A program made the translations under genes and the position numbers. This document shows positions 53,493-62,037 of a stretch of 64,000 nt of DNA, one piece after another. Source of the DNA: MED-G105 sp039814575. Its GTDB lineage: Bacteria > Pseudomonadota > Alphaproteobacteria > Caulobacterales > Parvularculaceae. Position 1 is the first letter of the stretch; each line of letters begins with the position of its first letter. The notes under the pieces were generated by a model that ran no database searches, was not told the origin of the DNA, and was given only the letters and a program-made list of their open reading frames with translations. Location: NCBI GenBank assembly GCA_039814575.1, contig JBCCAY010000018.1, positions 8,452 to 72,451 of the forward strand, written 5' to 3'.

Positions 53493-53506
53493 TCGCATAT
53501 TTGCGA
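53493..53506. promoter_or_regulatory. LysR-type palindrome upstream of the regulator gene
   Basis: TCGCATATTTGCGA has 5-bp arms around a TATT centre, 36 bp upstream of the LysR start. LysR proteins usually bind such AT-centred dyads near their own promoter. The remaining part of the 378-bp gap 53458-53835 has no gene, only the 17-bp direct repeat at 53769-53802. Confidence 0.4.
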
Positions 53507-53768
53507 TTCTTATGATATCAAAATGTTGGTCCGGGGGGCGAGGCTCGCCGCCGTCTTTGGTCGATGGCAGCTGAATGAGAACGGGCCGTCGGCCGGCCCC
53601 TTGATGGGCGCGCGCATCCTTATAATCGAGCACATTCAACGTTTTCGATGACGGCCAGAAAAACGGCGGCGCCGTGTTGAGGAGCGCCCTCGACCTGTGG
53701 AAAACGCATGGCGCGTCGCGATAGCAATTTTCGTTGGGGCGTTAGAGCGCGAACGCGCATCAAAAGCG

Positions 53769-53802
53769 TTAATGACGGAACAGTATTAACGACGGAAAGG
53801 TA
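53769..53802 (+). repeat. 17-bp tandem duplication before tRNA-Asp
   Basis: TTAATGACGGAACAGTA (53769-53785) is followed directly by TTAACGACGGAAAGGTA (53786-53802), 14 of 17 positions alike, and the start of a third unit. Confidence 0.65.
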
Positions 53803-53835
53803 TTATGGCTTGGAGGGGGAACTGAAAAACAAAAG

Positions 53836-53912
53836 TGGCGCGAGTGACGGGGCTCGAACCCGCGACCTCCGGCGTGACAGGCCGGCACTCTAACCAGCTG
53901 AGCTACACCCGC
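53836..53912 (-). tRNA. tRNA-Asp (anticodon GTC), CCA encoded
   Basis: A complete 77-nt cloverleaf on the minus strand. Acceptor 5' GCGGGTG pairs with CACTCGC (one G-T). The D-arm begins TAGCTCAGCTGGTTAGAG. The anticodon arm is GCCGGCCTGTCACGCCGGA in part (loop CTGTCAC, anticodon GTC), and the T-arm has GCGGGTTCGAGCCCCGT. Discriminator G and genomic CCA follow (53836-53839). Confidence 0.97.
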
Positions 53913-54399
53913 GCGCCCCTTGAACAAGGGAAGCGGACTGCTATCGCGCAGCCCGGCCTTCGTCAAGCGGAATTCTCTCTTAACCGCCCCAACTTGCGAG
54001 GCGGTTAACGCGGGCGCTTTTGCGATGTTAACAAATTCGTCGACACTTTGCGTGTTTCTCGTCGCTGTCGAACGTGGATACGGCGCGTTTATTGTTTTCG
54101 AAAGAAGCCCAGTTATAACTCGGCGTTCCGCTCGCGGCGCTGACGTTTGACGCTTCAATCTGGTCGTGTGCGCCTGTTTCGAAGAATTGTCGCCGAGGCG
54201 GCCGAGGACGCACTGTGACGACTGTTCGGATCGGGCGTTTCGTAAATGTAGGCGTTGGAAGGTCGATGATCGCCGCTTCGCAAGGTCCAAGATACGCTGA
54301 AAACGCTTTGTCGCGGCTCTTCCACATAGGGCCGTTGAATATGAAACGGCTTAGAATGCGTACGACAAGGCGAACGGCTGTCATAACGGAGGCGGCGGT
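53913..54399. other. 487-bp gap without a supported gene
   Basis: Between tRNA-Asp and the first GT2 gene only weak frames exist. The best, 54215-54409 on the plus strand (GTG start, 64 residues, ending in an overlap with the GT2 start), has no recognisable motif and biased Arg-rich composition. Promoters for the tRNA and the GT2 pair should lie here, but no clear sites were found. Confidence 0.5.
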
Positions 54400-55740
54400 G
54401 TGGCTTTAATCGGCTTTGCATTGGGGCTCGCCACAACAATTGTCGCCGTCGCGCTGTTGGCGGGGTCCGTGTTTTTTCTAGTTGAAGTCGTTGGCGCTTT
54501 TTGGGGCGCTTTTTTGGCGGTGCGCCGCGCGCGCGAAATGTCGCCTTCTCTCGAAGGCGGCGCTGAGATGATGGGTAATTTATCCGTATCTGTAATAATT
54601 CCCGCCCATAATGAAGAAACGTCCCTTGGCGCAACCCTTCAAAATGTTCAGGCGCAAGTCTCGCCGTCCGATCGTGTTTTAGTCGTTGCGGATAATTGCA
54701 GTGACAAGACAGCGTCGCTAGCGCGCGCTGCGGGTGTTGGGGTGGTTGAGCGTTTCGATGAAACGCGCCGCGGCAAGGGCTATGCGTTGCAGTTCGCGCT
54801 TGACCATTTACGTGCCGAGCCGCCGGATATCGTACTTTTTCTTGATGCGGACTGTCAGATGGCGCCGGGCGGGCTGAACGCTTTAAGAGCGGCGGTCCGC
54901 CGTGAGGGTGGACCTGTGCAGGCGCTCTATTTGATGAACGCGGCGAACGCGGCGCCGAAGCAAGCCGTCGCCGCGTTTGCTTGGCGGCTGATGAACGCGG
55001 TGCGCATGCGTGGGCTTGATCATCTATTCGGCGTGACGCGCGTCACGGGCGCAGGCTTTGCGTTGCCCTGGCGATTGGCTTCCGAGCTTGATCTGGCGAG
55101 CGGGGAGATCGTGGAAGATCTCGCGCTAACAATCGATCTTGTACAAAAACGCGCCGCGCCGCGCTTGGCGCCGGAGGCTGTTGTGACAAGTGTCTTTCCA
55201 TCGGGCGAGAGGGCGATGGCGCATCAACGCGCGCGGTGGGAGCATGGTTCTTTGCGATTGGCCGGGCGGTTCGCCGGTCCGCTTATTTTCGATGGTCTTC
55301 GTCGCGGCGACTTACGAGCGGTCGCGCTTGGCGCTGATCTTGCCATTCCGCCGATTACGGTTTTTCTTGCCGTCCAGGGGTTTGTTATTGTCGCTGCGCT
55401 GATCGCTGCGGGCGCTTTGGGCGTCGTCTTTGGTGCATCTGATGCCGCGCACACGCTGTTCAACGCGGCGCGCCTTGCTTTTTATGCGAGCGTAATAACG
55501 GGGCTGGCTATTCTGATGGCGTGGGTCGGTTTCGGGCGAGAGGTGTTGCCGGCGGCGAAGCTTGGCGCTGTTGGCGCTTTCTTTCTATCAAAAGCCCGCG
55601 TTTACGGCGCGGACGCGCGTGCTTCCACACAAAAGTGGACTCGCACTGACCGTTCCGAAAACGGCTCACAAAGGGCCGCGACGGCATCCAATCCGACAAT
55701 GTCTAAGAACGATGAGCGGTCAGGGGGAGGGCGGTCGTGA
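54400..55740 (+). CDS. Membrane-anchored GT2 glycosyltransferase
   Basis: A 446-residue processive-type family 2 glycosyltransferase. N-terminal helix (residues 2-45), then SVSVIIPAHNEETSLGATL, LVVADNCSD, metal-binding DADCQ near 150, acceptor-site acidic pair in EIVEDLALTIDL and AHQRARWEHGSLR, which corresponds to the QxxRW motif. Two or three C-terminal helices follow. Such enzymes build polysaccharide or glycolipid at the inner membrane. GTG start with GGAGGCGG upstream. Its stop overlaps the start of the next GT2 gene (GTGA). Confidence 0.9.
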   Translation: MALIGFALGLATTIVAVALLAGSVFFLVEVVGAFWGAFLAVRRAREMSPSLEGGAEMMGNLSVSVIIPAHNEETSLGATLQNVQAQVSPSDRVLVVADNCSDKTASLARAAGVGVVERFDETRRGKGYALQFALDHLRAEPPDIVLFLDADCQMAPGGLNALRAAVRREGGPVQALYLMNAANAAPKQAVAAFAWRLMNAVRMRGLDHLFGVTRVTGAGFALPWRLASELDLASGEIVEDLALTIDLVQKRAAPRLAPEAVVTSVFPSGERAMAHQRARWEHGSLRLAGRFAGPLIFDGLRRGDLRAVALGADLAIPPITVFLAVQGFVIVAALIAAGALGVVFGASDAAHTLFNAARLAFYASVITGLAILMAWVGFGREVLPAAKLGAVGAFFLSKARVYGADARASTQKWTRTDRSENGSQRAATASNPTMSKNDERSGGGRS

Positions 55741-56759
55741 GTCAATCGCCTCCGTCTTCCATTGTTGAGCCTCAGCGTGTAGGTGTCATCGCAATTGGTC
55801 GAAATGAAGGGGACCGATTGATCGCATGTTTGCGCTCGCTGCGCGCTGTTGGGGCGGTGGCGATCGTATACGTGGATTCCGGTTCAACGGACGGGAGCCC
55901 TGAGGCGGCGGCGGCTGAAGGCGCTGACATTGTGGCGCTCGACATGTCGATCCCGTTCACTGCGGCGCGTGCCCGCAACGCCGGCGTCGCGCGTCTTCTC
56001 GCCGTCGCGCCGGCCATCGATTTTATTCAGTTTGTGGACGGCGATTGCACGCTCGACGCGGCGTGGACGTCGAAAGCCGTCGCGTTTCTATCAGAGCGCA
56101 GCGACATCGCCGTCGTTTGTGGTCGGCGGCGGGAGAAAGCGCCGGACGCGAGCCTTTATAACGCCCTATGCGATGAAGAGTGGGAAACCCCAATAGGCGA
56201 GGCGGCGGCGTGTGGGGGCGATGCGTTGGTCCGGCGCACAGCCTTTGACGGGGTCGGCGGCTATCGCGACGATCTTATCGCCGGGGAAGAACCGGAAATG
56301 TGCATCCGCCTCAAAGACGCCGGCTGGCGGATTTGGCGGCTTGGTGCTGAAATGACGTTGCACGATGCCGCAATTTACGACTTAGCGCCGCATTGGCGGC
56401 GAGCCGTCCGGGCGGGACATGCCTTTGCGGAAGTGTCTCATCGTCAAAGGCGCTCGCCGAACCGGCTTTGGGCGAAAGAGACGCGCCGCGCACTTCTATG
56501 GACCGGGATTGGCCCGGTCGCCACGGTCTTGGGGGTGGCAATTCATCCTGTCTGCTGGGTCGCGTTGGCGCTTTATCCGCTGCAAATCGTGCGTCTCGCG
56601 AGGCGTGCGGGCCCTCGCTATGGGCGCAAGGCGTTGACCGTCGGCGCTTTGTCGGTGCTCACGAAATTTGCTGAAGCGAAGGGAATAGCGACCTTCTGGA
56701 TTTCTCGTCTGAAGGGACGTCGCTCTTCTATTATTGAGTATAAATCCGCCGGGAATTGA
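55737..56759 (+). CDS. GT2 glycosyltransferase, second of pair
   Basis: A 340-residue family 2 glycosyltransferase. RVGVIAIGRNEGDRL begins the nucleotide-sugar domain, then YVDSGSTDGSPEAA, VDGDC as the metal-binding DxD near 100, ACGGDALVRRTAFDGVGGY, EEPEMCIRLKDAGW as the catalytic region. One or two hydrophobic segments near 260-290 may anchor it. Start GTG overlaps the previous stop, so the pair is co-translated. Together with the GT-C enzyme upstream it suggests envelope glycan synthesis. Confidence 0.9.
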   Translation: MSQSPPSSIVEPQRVGVIAIGRNEGDRLIACLRSLRAVGAVAIVYVDSGSTDGSPEAAAAEGADIVALDMSIPFTAARARNAGVARLLAVAPAIDFIQFVDGDCTLDAAWTSKAVAFLSERSDIAVVCGRRREKAPDASLYNALCDEEWETPIGEAAACGGDALVRRTAFDGVGGYRDDLIAGEEPEMCIRLKDAGWRIWRLGAEMTLHDAAIYDLAPHWRRAVRAGHAFAEVSHRQRRSPNRLWAKETRRALLWTGIGPVATVLGVAIHPVCWVALALYPLQIVRLARRAGPRYGRKALTVGALSVLTKFAEAKGIATFWISRLKGRRSSIIEYKSAGN

Positions 56760-56774
56760 TCGCGGGACCATCGA

Positions 56775-56810
56775 GCATCTGTTCTGGCATCTGTTCTGGC
56801 ATGTGTTCTC
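56775..56810 (+). repeat. 12-bp tandem repeat after GT2 gene
   Basis: GCATCTGTTCTG twice exactly, then GCATGTGTTCTC: three units in a row. Confidence 0.8.
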
Positions 56811-56834
56811 AGTGACGCCTTCTCTGGTCGGTCG

Positions 56835-56889
56835 TTTCTAGTAGGCCTTTCCCAGTAGGCGTTTCCAAGCAAGCCTTTCCAAGTAAGCC
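56835..56889 (+). repeat. 14-bp tandem repeat before nuoA
   Basis: TTTCTAGTAGGCC, TTTCCCAGTAGGCG, TTTCCAAGCAAGCC and TTTCCAAGTAAGCC stand head to tail, followed by TTTTTTGG. It lies in the 255-bp gap between the GT2 pair and nuoA, where no gene was seen. Confidence 0.75.
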
Positions 56890-57014
56890 TTTTTTGGGCG
56901 CGGCGCTTCGCTAAAGACGGCGCCGCGACGCCGAAACGCGTTGCGTTTCTTGAAGACCGCCCCTAGGGTCCGGCCGACTTTGACGAAGGCTCACCAAAGA
57001 CTGATAGAAGACCC

Positions 57015-57410
57015 ATGGCGACGTCCGATTTTCTCCTCGACTACCTGCCGATCCTCGTTTTTCTCGGCATAGCGGTGGCGCTGTCCGCCGCTTTTACAAT
57101 CATTCCGTTCGCAATCGCGCCGAACGAACCAGATCCGGAGAAGGTCTCGACCTATGAGTGCGGCTTCAACGCCTTCGATGACGCCCGAATGAAGTTCGAC
57201 GTGCAATTCTATATTGTCGCCATTTTGTTCATTATCGTCGATTTGGACGTGGCGTTCTTGTTTCCCTGGGCGGTGACGCTCTTCAATCCGACGCTCGGCG
57301 TCGACCGCGGCTTCCAGATCTTCGCGTTCTGGTCGATGTTCGTTTTCATCGCGGTGTTCGCGGTCGGGTTTCTCTATGAGTGGAAGAAAGGCGCGCTTGA
57401 GTGGCGCTAA
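57015..57410 (+). CDS. nuoA: NADH dehydrogenase subunit A
   Basis: Membrane subunit of complex I, 131 residues, three helices. The conserved loop YECGFNAFDDARMKFDVQFY and the DLDVAFLFPWAV segment in helix 2 identify NuoA. First gene of nuoABCD, read without a visible terminator into nuoB 44 bp later. Confidence 0.96.
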   Translation: MATSDFLLDYLPILVFLGIAVALSAAFTIIPFAIAPNEPDPEKVSTYECGFNAFDDARMKFDVQFYIVAILFIIVDLDVAFLFPWAVTLFNPTLGVDRGFQIFAFWSMFVFIAVFAVGFLYEWKKGALEWR

Positions 57411-57454
57411 CGCCGCCTTCCTCAAGCGATGCGTCGTTTAAAGGCTAACGGCTC

Positions 57455-58012
57455 GTGAAAGAACTAAAACTCGATCAAACCCTGGATAGTGACGGTCCGG
57501 TCTATCGGCCCGACGCGAAAGATCCGTTTTTCAACGATCTCTCAGACGAACTGGCTGACCGCGGCTTTTTCACTGCGCCGGCGGACGCGCTCATCAATTG
57601 GGCGCGCACCGGCTCGCTGATGTGGATGACCTTCGGGCTCGCCTGTTGCGCTGTTGAGATGATGCAAGCCTCCATGCCGCGCTACGATCTGGAGCGGTTC
57701 GGCGTCGCCCCGCGCGCGTCCCCGCGCCAATCCGACGTGATGATCGTCGCCGGGACGCTGACCAACAAAATGGCGCCGGCCCTGCGCAAGGTGTTCGATC
57801 AGATGCCGAACCCGCGCTACGTGATTTCCATGGGCAGCTGCGCCAATGGCGGCGGTTATTACCATTATTCCTACGCGGTGGTGCGCGGCTGCGACCGTAT
57901 CGTGCCCGTCGATATCTATGTGCCGGGCTGCCCGCCAACGGCCGAAGCCCTCGTTTACGGCATTCTTCAATTGCAGAAGAAGATCCGTCGCGAAGGCTCC
58001 ATCGTTCGTTAA
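57455..58012 (+). CDS. nuoB: NADH dehydrogenase subunit B
   Basis: Peripheral-arm subunit (185 residues) that carries cluster N2, the last iron-sulfur centre before quinone. Ligands are in FGLACCAVEMMQ (tandem Cys), GSCANGGGYYHYSYAVVRGCD and VPGCPPTAEAL. A polar 35-residue N-terminus precedes the core. The start is GTG with AAAGG upstream. It is followed 13 bp later by a small extra gene rather than by nuoC. Confidence 0.96.
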   Translation: MKELKLDQTLDSDGPVYRPDAKDPFFNDLSDELADRGFFTAPADALINWARTGSLMWMTFGLACCAVEMMQASMPRYDLERFGVAPRASPRQSDVMIVAGTLTNKMAPALRKVFDQMPNPRYVISMGSCANGGGYYHYSYAVVRGCDRIVPVDIYVPGCPPTAEALVYGILQLQKKIRREGSIVR

Positions 58013-58025
58013 AGGGGCTAGCGCG

Positions 58026-58307
58026 GTGGCGTCCGCCTTCCAACATATCACACGCTTCGTTATCGCCTTTGCGGCCTTTGCCGGCGTTTTATACGGGGCG
58101 AATATGGGCCTGCATGGCGGGGACGGCGAGGCGGCGCTCGCCCGTGCCGGCGTCGGCGGCGCCATTGGCGCTGGCGTCGTGACAGTTTATTTGAGTTTGC
58201 GCACGCGCATTCGCGCCGCCATCCGCGCCATGGGCCAACAAGATGGCGATAACCCGACGGACGGCGCTCCAGTTCTTGCTGAGAGCGATCCGGGAGAGAA
58301 ACGATGA
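58026..58307 (+). CDS. 93-residue membrane protein embedded between nuoB and nuoC
   Basis: Small protein starting at a GTG with AAAGGGG 8 bp upstream. It has a hydrophobic N-terminal half (FQHITRFVIAFAAFAGVLYGANMGL), then a Gly/Ala-rich helix (RAGVGGAIGAGVVTVYLSLRTRIR) and a polar tail ending DPGEKR. Its TGA overlaps the nuoC ATG in an ATGA (58304-58307), so translation is coupled to nuoC. Two likely helices suggest a membrane protein. No nuo subunit of this kind is standard; a lineage-specific complex I accessory or passenger gene is the best reading. Confidence 0.75.
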   Translation: MASAFQHITRFVIAFAAFAGVLYGANMGLHGGDGEAALARAGVGGAIGAGVVTVYLSLRTRIRAAIRAMGQQDGDNPTDGAPVLAESDPGEKR

Positions 58308-58930
58308 GCGACATCACCAACGTCAATGAAGACTTGCAAGACCTCGCCGGTCATATCGAAGCGGCGCTTGACGCCGATATTTACGGGCTCGAGGTTGAGT
58401 TCGGCGAACTCACGGTGCGTGCGCGCGCCGACCGTATCCGCCACGTTCTAACCTTCTTACGCGACGACAGTTTGTGCCGGTTCGTACAGCTGATTGATTT
58501 ATGCGGTGTTGATTATCCTGAGCGCGGCAAGCGCTTCGACGTCGTCTATCATTTGCTCAGTATGCACAATAATGTGCGCATCCGCATCAAAGCCGAGGTG
58601 GGTGAAGATGAAACCATCTCAACGATCCGCGCGGTTTACCCCGCCGCGGATTGGTTCGAGCGGGAAGCCTTCGACATGTACGGCATCGTCTTTTCGGGGC
58701 ACGCGGACATGCGTCGGATTTTGACCGATTACGGTTTTGAAGGGCACCCTTTACGAAAGGACTTCCCGCTGACGGGCTTCACCGAAGTGCGCTATGACGA
58801 TGAGCAAAAGCGCGTCGTTTATGAGCCGGTGAGCCTCGTCCAGGAATTCCGGAACTTTGACTATATGAGCCCGTGGGAAGGCGCGGAATACGTTCTGCCT
58901 GGGGATGAAAAAGCTGAGAACGGCAAATAG
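58304..58930 (+). CDS. nuoC: NADH dehydrogenase subunit C
   Basis: Peripheral complex I subunit of 208 residues. Landmarks are LIDLCGVDYPERGKRFDVVYHLLS (in part), ISTIRAVYPAADWFEREAFDMYGIVF (WFEREAFDMYGI), and HPLRKDFPLTGF. The C-terminal RNFDYMSPWEG stretch is typical. It is separate from nuoD, as usual in alphaproteobacteria. It overlaps the preceding small gene by ATGA. Confidence 0.96.
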   Translation: MSDITNVNEDLQDLAGHIEAALDADIYGLEVEFGELTVRARADRIRHVLTFLRDDSLCRFVQLIDLCGVDYPERGKRFDVVYHLLSMHNNVRIRIKAEVGEDETISTIRAVYPAADWFEREAFDMYGIVFSGHADMRRILTDYGFEGHPLRKDFPLTGFTEVRYDDEQKRVVYEPVSLVQEFRNFDYMSPWEGAEYVLPGDEKAENGK

Positions 58931-58960
58931 GCCTTCAAGGCGGTTTGAAGAACGCGAGCG

Positions 58961-59074
58961 ATGAATGAAGAAACCGGTAAGCGCAGCAGCGGTGCGCATA
59001 GATCTCGGACGATGCTGAGATTCACCGGTGTGGAACCAATCGCCATCTCGATGGGCGACGGAGACGAAAACTAA
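58961..59074 (+). CDS. 37-residue ORF coupled to nuoD
   Basis: Short frame MNEETGKRSSGAHRSR, TMLRFTGVEPIAISMGDGDEN in the 143-bp space between nuoC and nuoD. Its TAA shares a base with the nuoD ATG (TAATG at 59072-59076), an arrangement typical of translational coupling. There is only a weak purine-rich stretch upstream and no recognisable domain. It may be a leader peptide that adjusts NuoD synthesis or a chance frame. Confidence 0.4.
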   Translation: MNEETGKRSSGAHRSRTMLRFTGVEPIAISMGDGDEN

Positions 59075-60306
59075 TGGCCGACGGCACAACGCGCGTTATT
59101 GAAGTCACGGATTCCGCCTCTGAAGCGGCGTCCGATCGCAATTTCACCATCAATTTCGGGCCGCAACACCCGGCGGCCCACGGCGTCTTACGTCTCGTCG
59201 TGGAACTTGACGGCGAGGTCGTCGAACGCATCGATCCGCATATCGGGCTTCTCCATCGGGGCACGGAGAAACTCATCGAGCACAAGACCTATCTCCAGGC
59301 GATCCCTTATTTCGACCGCCTCGACTATGTCGCGCCGATGAACCAAGAACACGCGTTTTGCTTGGCGGCGGAGAAGCTCTTGGGCGTTGAAATCCCGCGC
59401 CGCGCCCAGCACATTCGCGTCCTTTTCAGTGAGATCGGTCGCATCCTTTCGCATATTCTCAACGTCACCACTCAGGCGATGGACGTTGGCGCGCTAACGC
59501 CGCCGCTTTGGGGCTTTGAAGACCGCGAGAAACTCATGGTGTTCTATGAGCGCGCCAGCGGCAGCCGGATGCACGCGGCCTATTTCCGGGTCGGCGGGGT
59601 GCATCAGGATTTGCCGGACGCGCTGATCGACGACATCGACGCCTGGTGCGACGCGTTCCCGAGCACGCTCGAGGATATCGAAACACTCGTCACGGAAAAC
59701 CGTATTTTCAAGCAGCGCAATGTGGACATTGGCGTCGTCACCCAAGAAGAGGCGTTCGCCTGGGGCTTTACCGGCGTCATGCTGCGCGGCACGGGCGTCA
59801 CCTGGGATTTGCGCAAGTCGCAGCCCTATGAAACGTACGCTGAATATGACTTTGACGTTCCCGTCGGCAAAAACTCCGACTGCTGGGACCGCTATTTGAT
59901 GCGCATGGAAGAAATGCGCCAGTCGCTCTCCATCATGAAGCAGGCCATCGCGAAACTCCGCGAGGAAGGGGCAGGCCCTGTCATGACGACGGACGGCAAA
60001 GTCGCGCCGCCGCGCCGCGGCCAGATGAAACAGTCCATGGAAGCGCTCATCCACCACTTTAAGCTCTATACGGAAGGCTTTCACGTGCCTGCCGGCGAGG
60101 TCTATACGGCCGTCGAGGCGCCGAAGGGCGAGTTTGGCGTTTATCTCGTGTCTGACGGTTCGAATAAGCCGTATCGCTGTAAGATACGGGCGCCGGGATA
60201 TGCGCACTTGCAAGCGATGGACTGGATGAACCGTGGCCACTTGCTCTCGGATGTCTCGGCGATCCTCGGCTCGCTCGACATTGTGTTCGGAGAAATCGAC
60301 CGGTAG
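59074..60306 (+). CDS. nuoD: NADH dehydrogenase subunit D
   Basis: The 49-kDa-type subunit (410 residues) that helps form the quinone site. Landmarks: NFTINFGPQHPAAHGVLRLV, HIGLLHRGTEKLIEHKTYLQ, YVAPMNQEHAF, LTPPLWGFEDREKLM, and the C-terminal DIVFGEIDR. All family blocks are present. It is the last nuo gene in the window; nuoE onward do not follow. Confidence 0.97.
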   Translation: MADGTTRVIEVTDSASEAASDRNFTINFGPQHPAAHGVLRLVVELDGEVVERIDPHIGLLHRGTEKLIEHKTYLQAIPYFDRLDYVAPMNQEHAFCLAAEKLLGVEIPRRAQHIRVLFSEIGRILSHILNVTTQAMDVGALTPPLWGFEDREKLMVFYERASGSRMHAAYFRVGGVHQDLPDALIDDIDAWCDAFPSTLEDIETLVTENRIFKQRNVDIGVVTQEEAFAWGFTGVMLRGTGVTWDLRKSQPYETYAEYDFDVPVGKNSDCWDRYLMRMEEMRQSLSIMKQAIAKLREEGAGPVMTTDGKVAPPRRGQMKQSMEALIHHFKLYTEGFHVPAGEVYTAVEAPKGEFGVYLVSDGSNKPYRCKIRAPGYAHLQAMDWMNRGHLLSDVSAILGSLDIVFGEIDR

Positions 60307-60338
60307 TCTCTCTCCCGCAAAAAGGGGGGAGAAACATA

Positions 60339-61142
60339 ATGGCGGTTTTTCTTGTCGTTATGATGATTGCTGGCTTGGCGGTTTCAACCGTTCAGGCGTC
60401 GGAAAACGACCCTTCTGATTTTATCCGCTTCGACACCGTCAAAGGCTACGACGTCGCGAGCGGTGTCAGATGTCCTAACCACTTACGTGTGCGGAAGAAA
60501 GAAAGCCGCGTCGCTTTTAAAGGCGATCACCAGCGGCTTGCTGAGAAGCGTTGTCGTCCATCGCCGCCTGTTGAGTGTGTCCTTGAGATGAATGATCGTG
60601 AAGTCTTCGATCTTGAATTTCTCGTGGGCGCAGACGGGCGTCCTGAATTCATTGCTCTTAAAGGGTCTTCCCAGGAGTGCGCTGATAAATATGTCGCCGC
60701 CTCTATCGCCATGTCGCGGTTTGCGGAAGCCTCAAAAGAGGAAGTGTTAAAAGAACGTGTGACGATAAACACGTCGGACAAGCAAAGAGTCATTTACGAC
60801 CCGCCTCTACCGATAGCGGTGAAGCCTAGAGAAAGCTGTTCTTGGAAGGCGAAAGAATCAAGCGAATCGCTTGCGGCCTTGGCGGGCGATGGACCGATGC
60901 CAGTTCACCGGTGTCTGATAAAGTATCCTGAAGCCTGTATGTACGGCGCTTCGGTGAAGGCCGTCGCGGTCGTCTTCAATATTGATCCGGATGGCGCGAC
61001 CTCGAACGTTCGGATAAAAGCATCGAGCGATCCTTGCATCAATCGATCGGCCGCGCGATCGGTCGCCACGTGGCGGTATGAACCCTCTAGGCACGGCCAG
61101 GTCGATGCCGATACCGTATTCACGTACACACTTGAACCGTAA
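60339..61142 (+). CDS. Secreted protein with TonB-C-like domains
   Basis: A 267-residue protein with a signal peptide (cleavage near VQASEN), so it is exported. Two related blocks, about residues 75-150 and 190-267, each read PxxC-x-hydrophobic strand, F/V-G-ADGRPEFI or IDPDGATSNV, then a Cys and a W-Y strand, which is the pattern of the TonB C-terminal domain. It lacks the cytoplasmic N-terminus and the Pro-rich spacer of real TonB. Paired Cys in each block probably form disulfides. GGGGGAG precedes the ATG. Paralogue of the 513-residue protein at 62038. Confidence 0.75.
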   Translation: MAVFLVVMMIAGLAVSTVQASENDPSDFIRFDTVKGYDVASGVRCPNHLRVRKKESRVAFKGDHQRLAEKRCRPSPPVECVLEMNDREVFDLEFLVGADGRPEFIALKGSSQECADKYVAASIAMSRFAEASKEEVLKERVTINTSDKQRVIYDPPLPIAVKPRESCSWKAKESSESLAALAGDGPMPVHRCLIKYPEACMYGASVKAVAVVFNIDPDGATSNVRIKASSDPCINRSAARSVATWRYEPSRHGQVDADTVFTYTLEP

Positions 61143-61214
61143 CCGGTTTATAAGACCGTTCGCGAGCGCTTAGACCCTTGCGATTGATTGGCGTCACTCG
61201 GATAAACGGCCCGT

Positions 61215-61949
61215 ATGAGAATCTCCGGACGTAAATTCCTCATCACTGGCGCGGGGCGCGGGCTTGGCGCTGCGTTGGCGCATCTTATGGCTGACGCCGG
61301 CGTGCGCCTTGTCCTGCTCGCAAGACGTGAAGACGCGCTGCAGGCTATAGCGGCGTCCATCAGAGGGCGCACCGGTCAGTCGGTCGACACCGCGCCGTGC
61401 GATCTCGCCGACGGCGCGGATTGCATAGCGGTCGGCGCACGGGTGGCTCGCGATCACCCTGACCTCGACGGCGTTATCCATAACGGCGCCATGTGGTTGC
61501 CGGGGGCGATGGAGACGGTGAGCGACGACGACATTCAAGCGTGCGTATCGTCGGCGGCGATCGGCGCGATGATCTTGACACGGCATTTATTGCCCAACCT
61601 GAAGAAGCGTCCTGACGCGGACATCCACGTGGTTGTTTCCACAAGCGGTCTACCGCATTTGCCTTTAAATGGCGCTTCGGTGGCGTTCCGAGCCGCGAAA
61701 TCCGCTCAAAGTGGGTTTGTCGACGGGTTGCGGGATGAATTGGCCGATACAAGCGTTCGCGTATCCGCCGTTTATCCCGGAGACTTTGATGATATTTCAC
61801 CGCTTGATCCTGATTGGGGCAAGCAGCGCTCAGCCAAAGAACGCCTGACGAACAAAGAGGTGGGTGAGGCGATTTTATTTACGCTCAATCTGCCGATGAA
61901 CGCGCATGTCGGCGTGGTGTTTCAGGAGCGCCATATCGAAAGTCAATAA
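61215..61949 (+). CDS. SDR-family protein lacking the catalytic tyrosine
   Basis: A 244-residue Rossmann protein. The cofactor motif is TGAGRGLGAAL (residues 11-21), followed by CDLAD and HNGA at the place of NNAG. The catalytic region reads VVSTSG with Ser near 142-144 and then AFRAAK, where the family usually has YxxxK: F158 replaces Tyr and K162 is kept. VYPGDFDD follows. Without the Tyr, normal dehydrogenase chemistry is unlikely, so it may bind nucleotide for another purpose. It lies between two TonB-C-like genes. Confidence 0.88.
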   Translation: MRISGRKFLITGAGRGLGAALAHLMADAGVRLVLLARREDALQAIAASIRGRTGQSVDTAPCDLADGADCIAVGARVARDHPDLDGVIHNGAMWLPGAMETVSDDDIQACVSSAAIGAMILTRHLLPNLKKRPDADIHVVVSTSGLPHLPLNGASVAFRAAKSAQSGFVDGLRDELADTSVRVSAVYPGDFDDISPLDPDWGKQRSAKERLTNKEVGEAILFTLNLPMNAHVGVVFQERHIESQ

Positions 61950-62037
61950 TGACGCTAATCTCGCTCTTTCGCGTTGGGTCAAGTTTTGCTTTGAATTTTC
62001 CCTGAGGTAAGCTGGCGATAAGCGGGGGATTTCGAAT

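Noticed and set aside
54215..54409. 64-residue frame ending in an overlap with the GT2 start
   Set aside because: GTG start with a weak ribosome site and no recognisable sequence; the overlap alone is not enough to call it.
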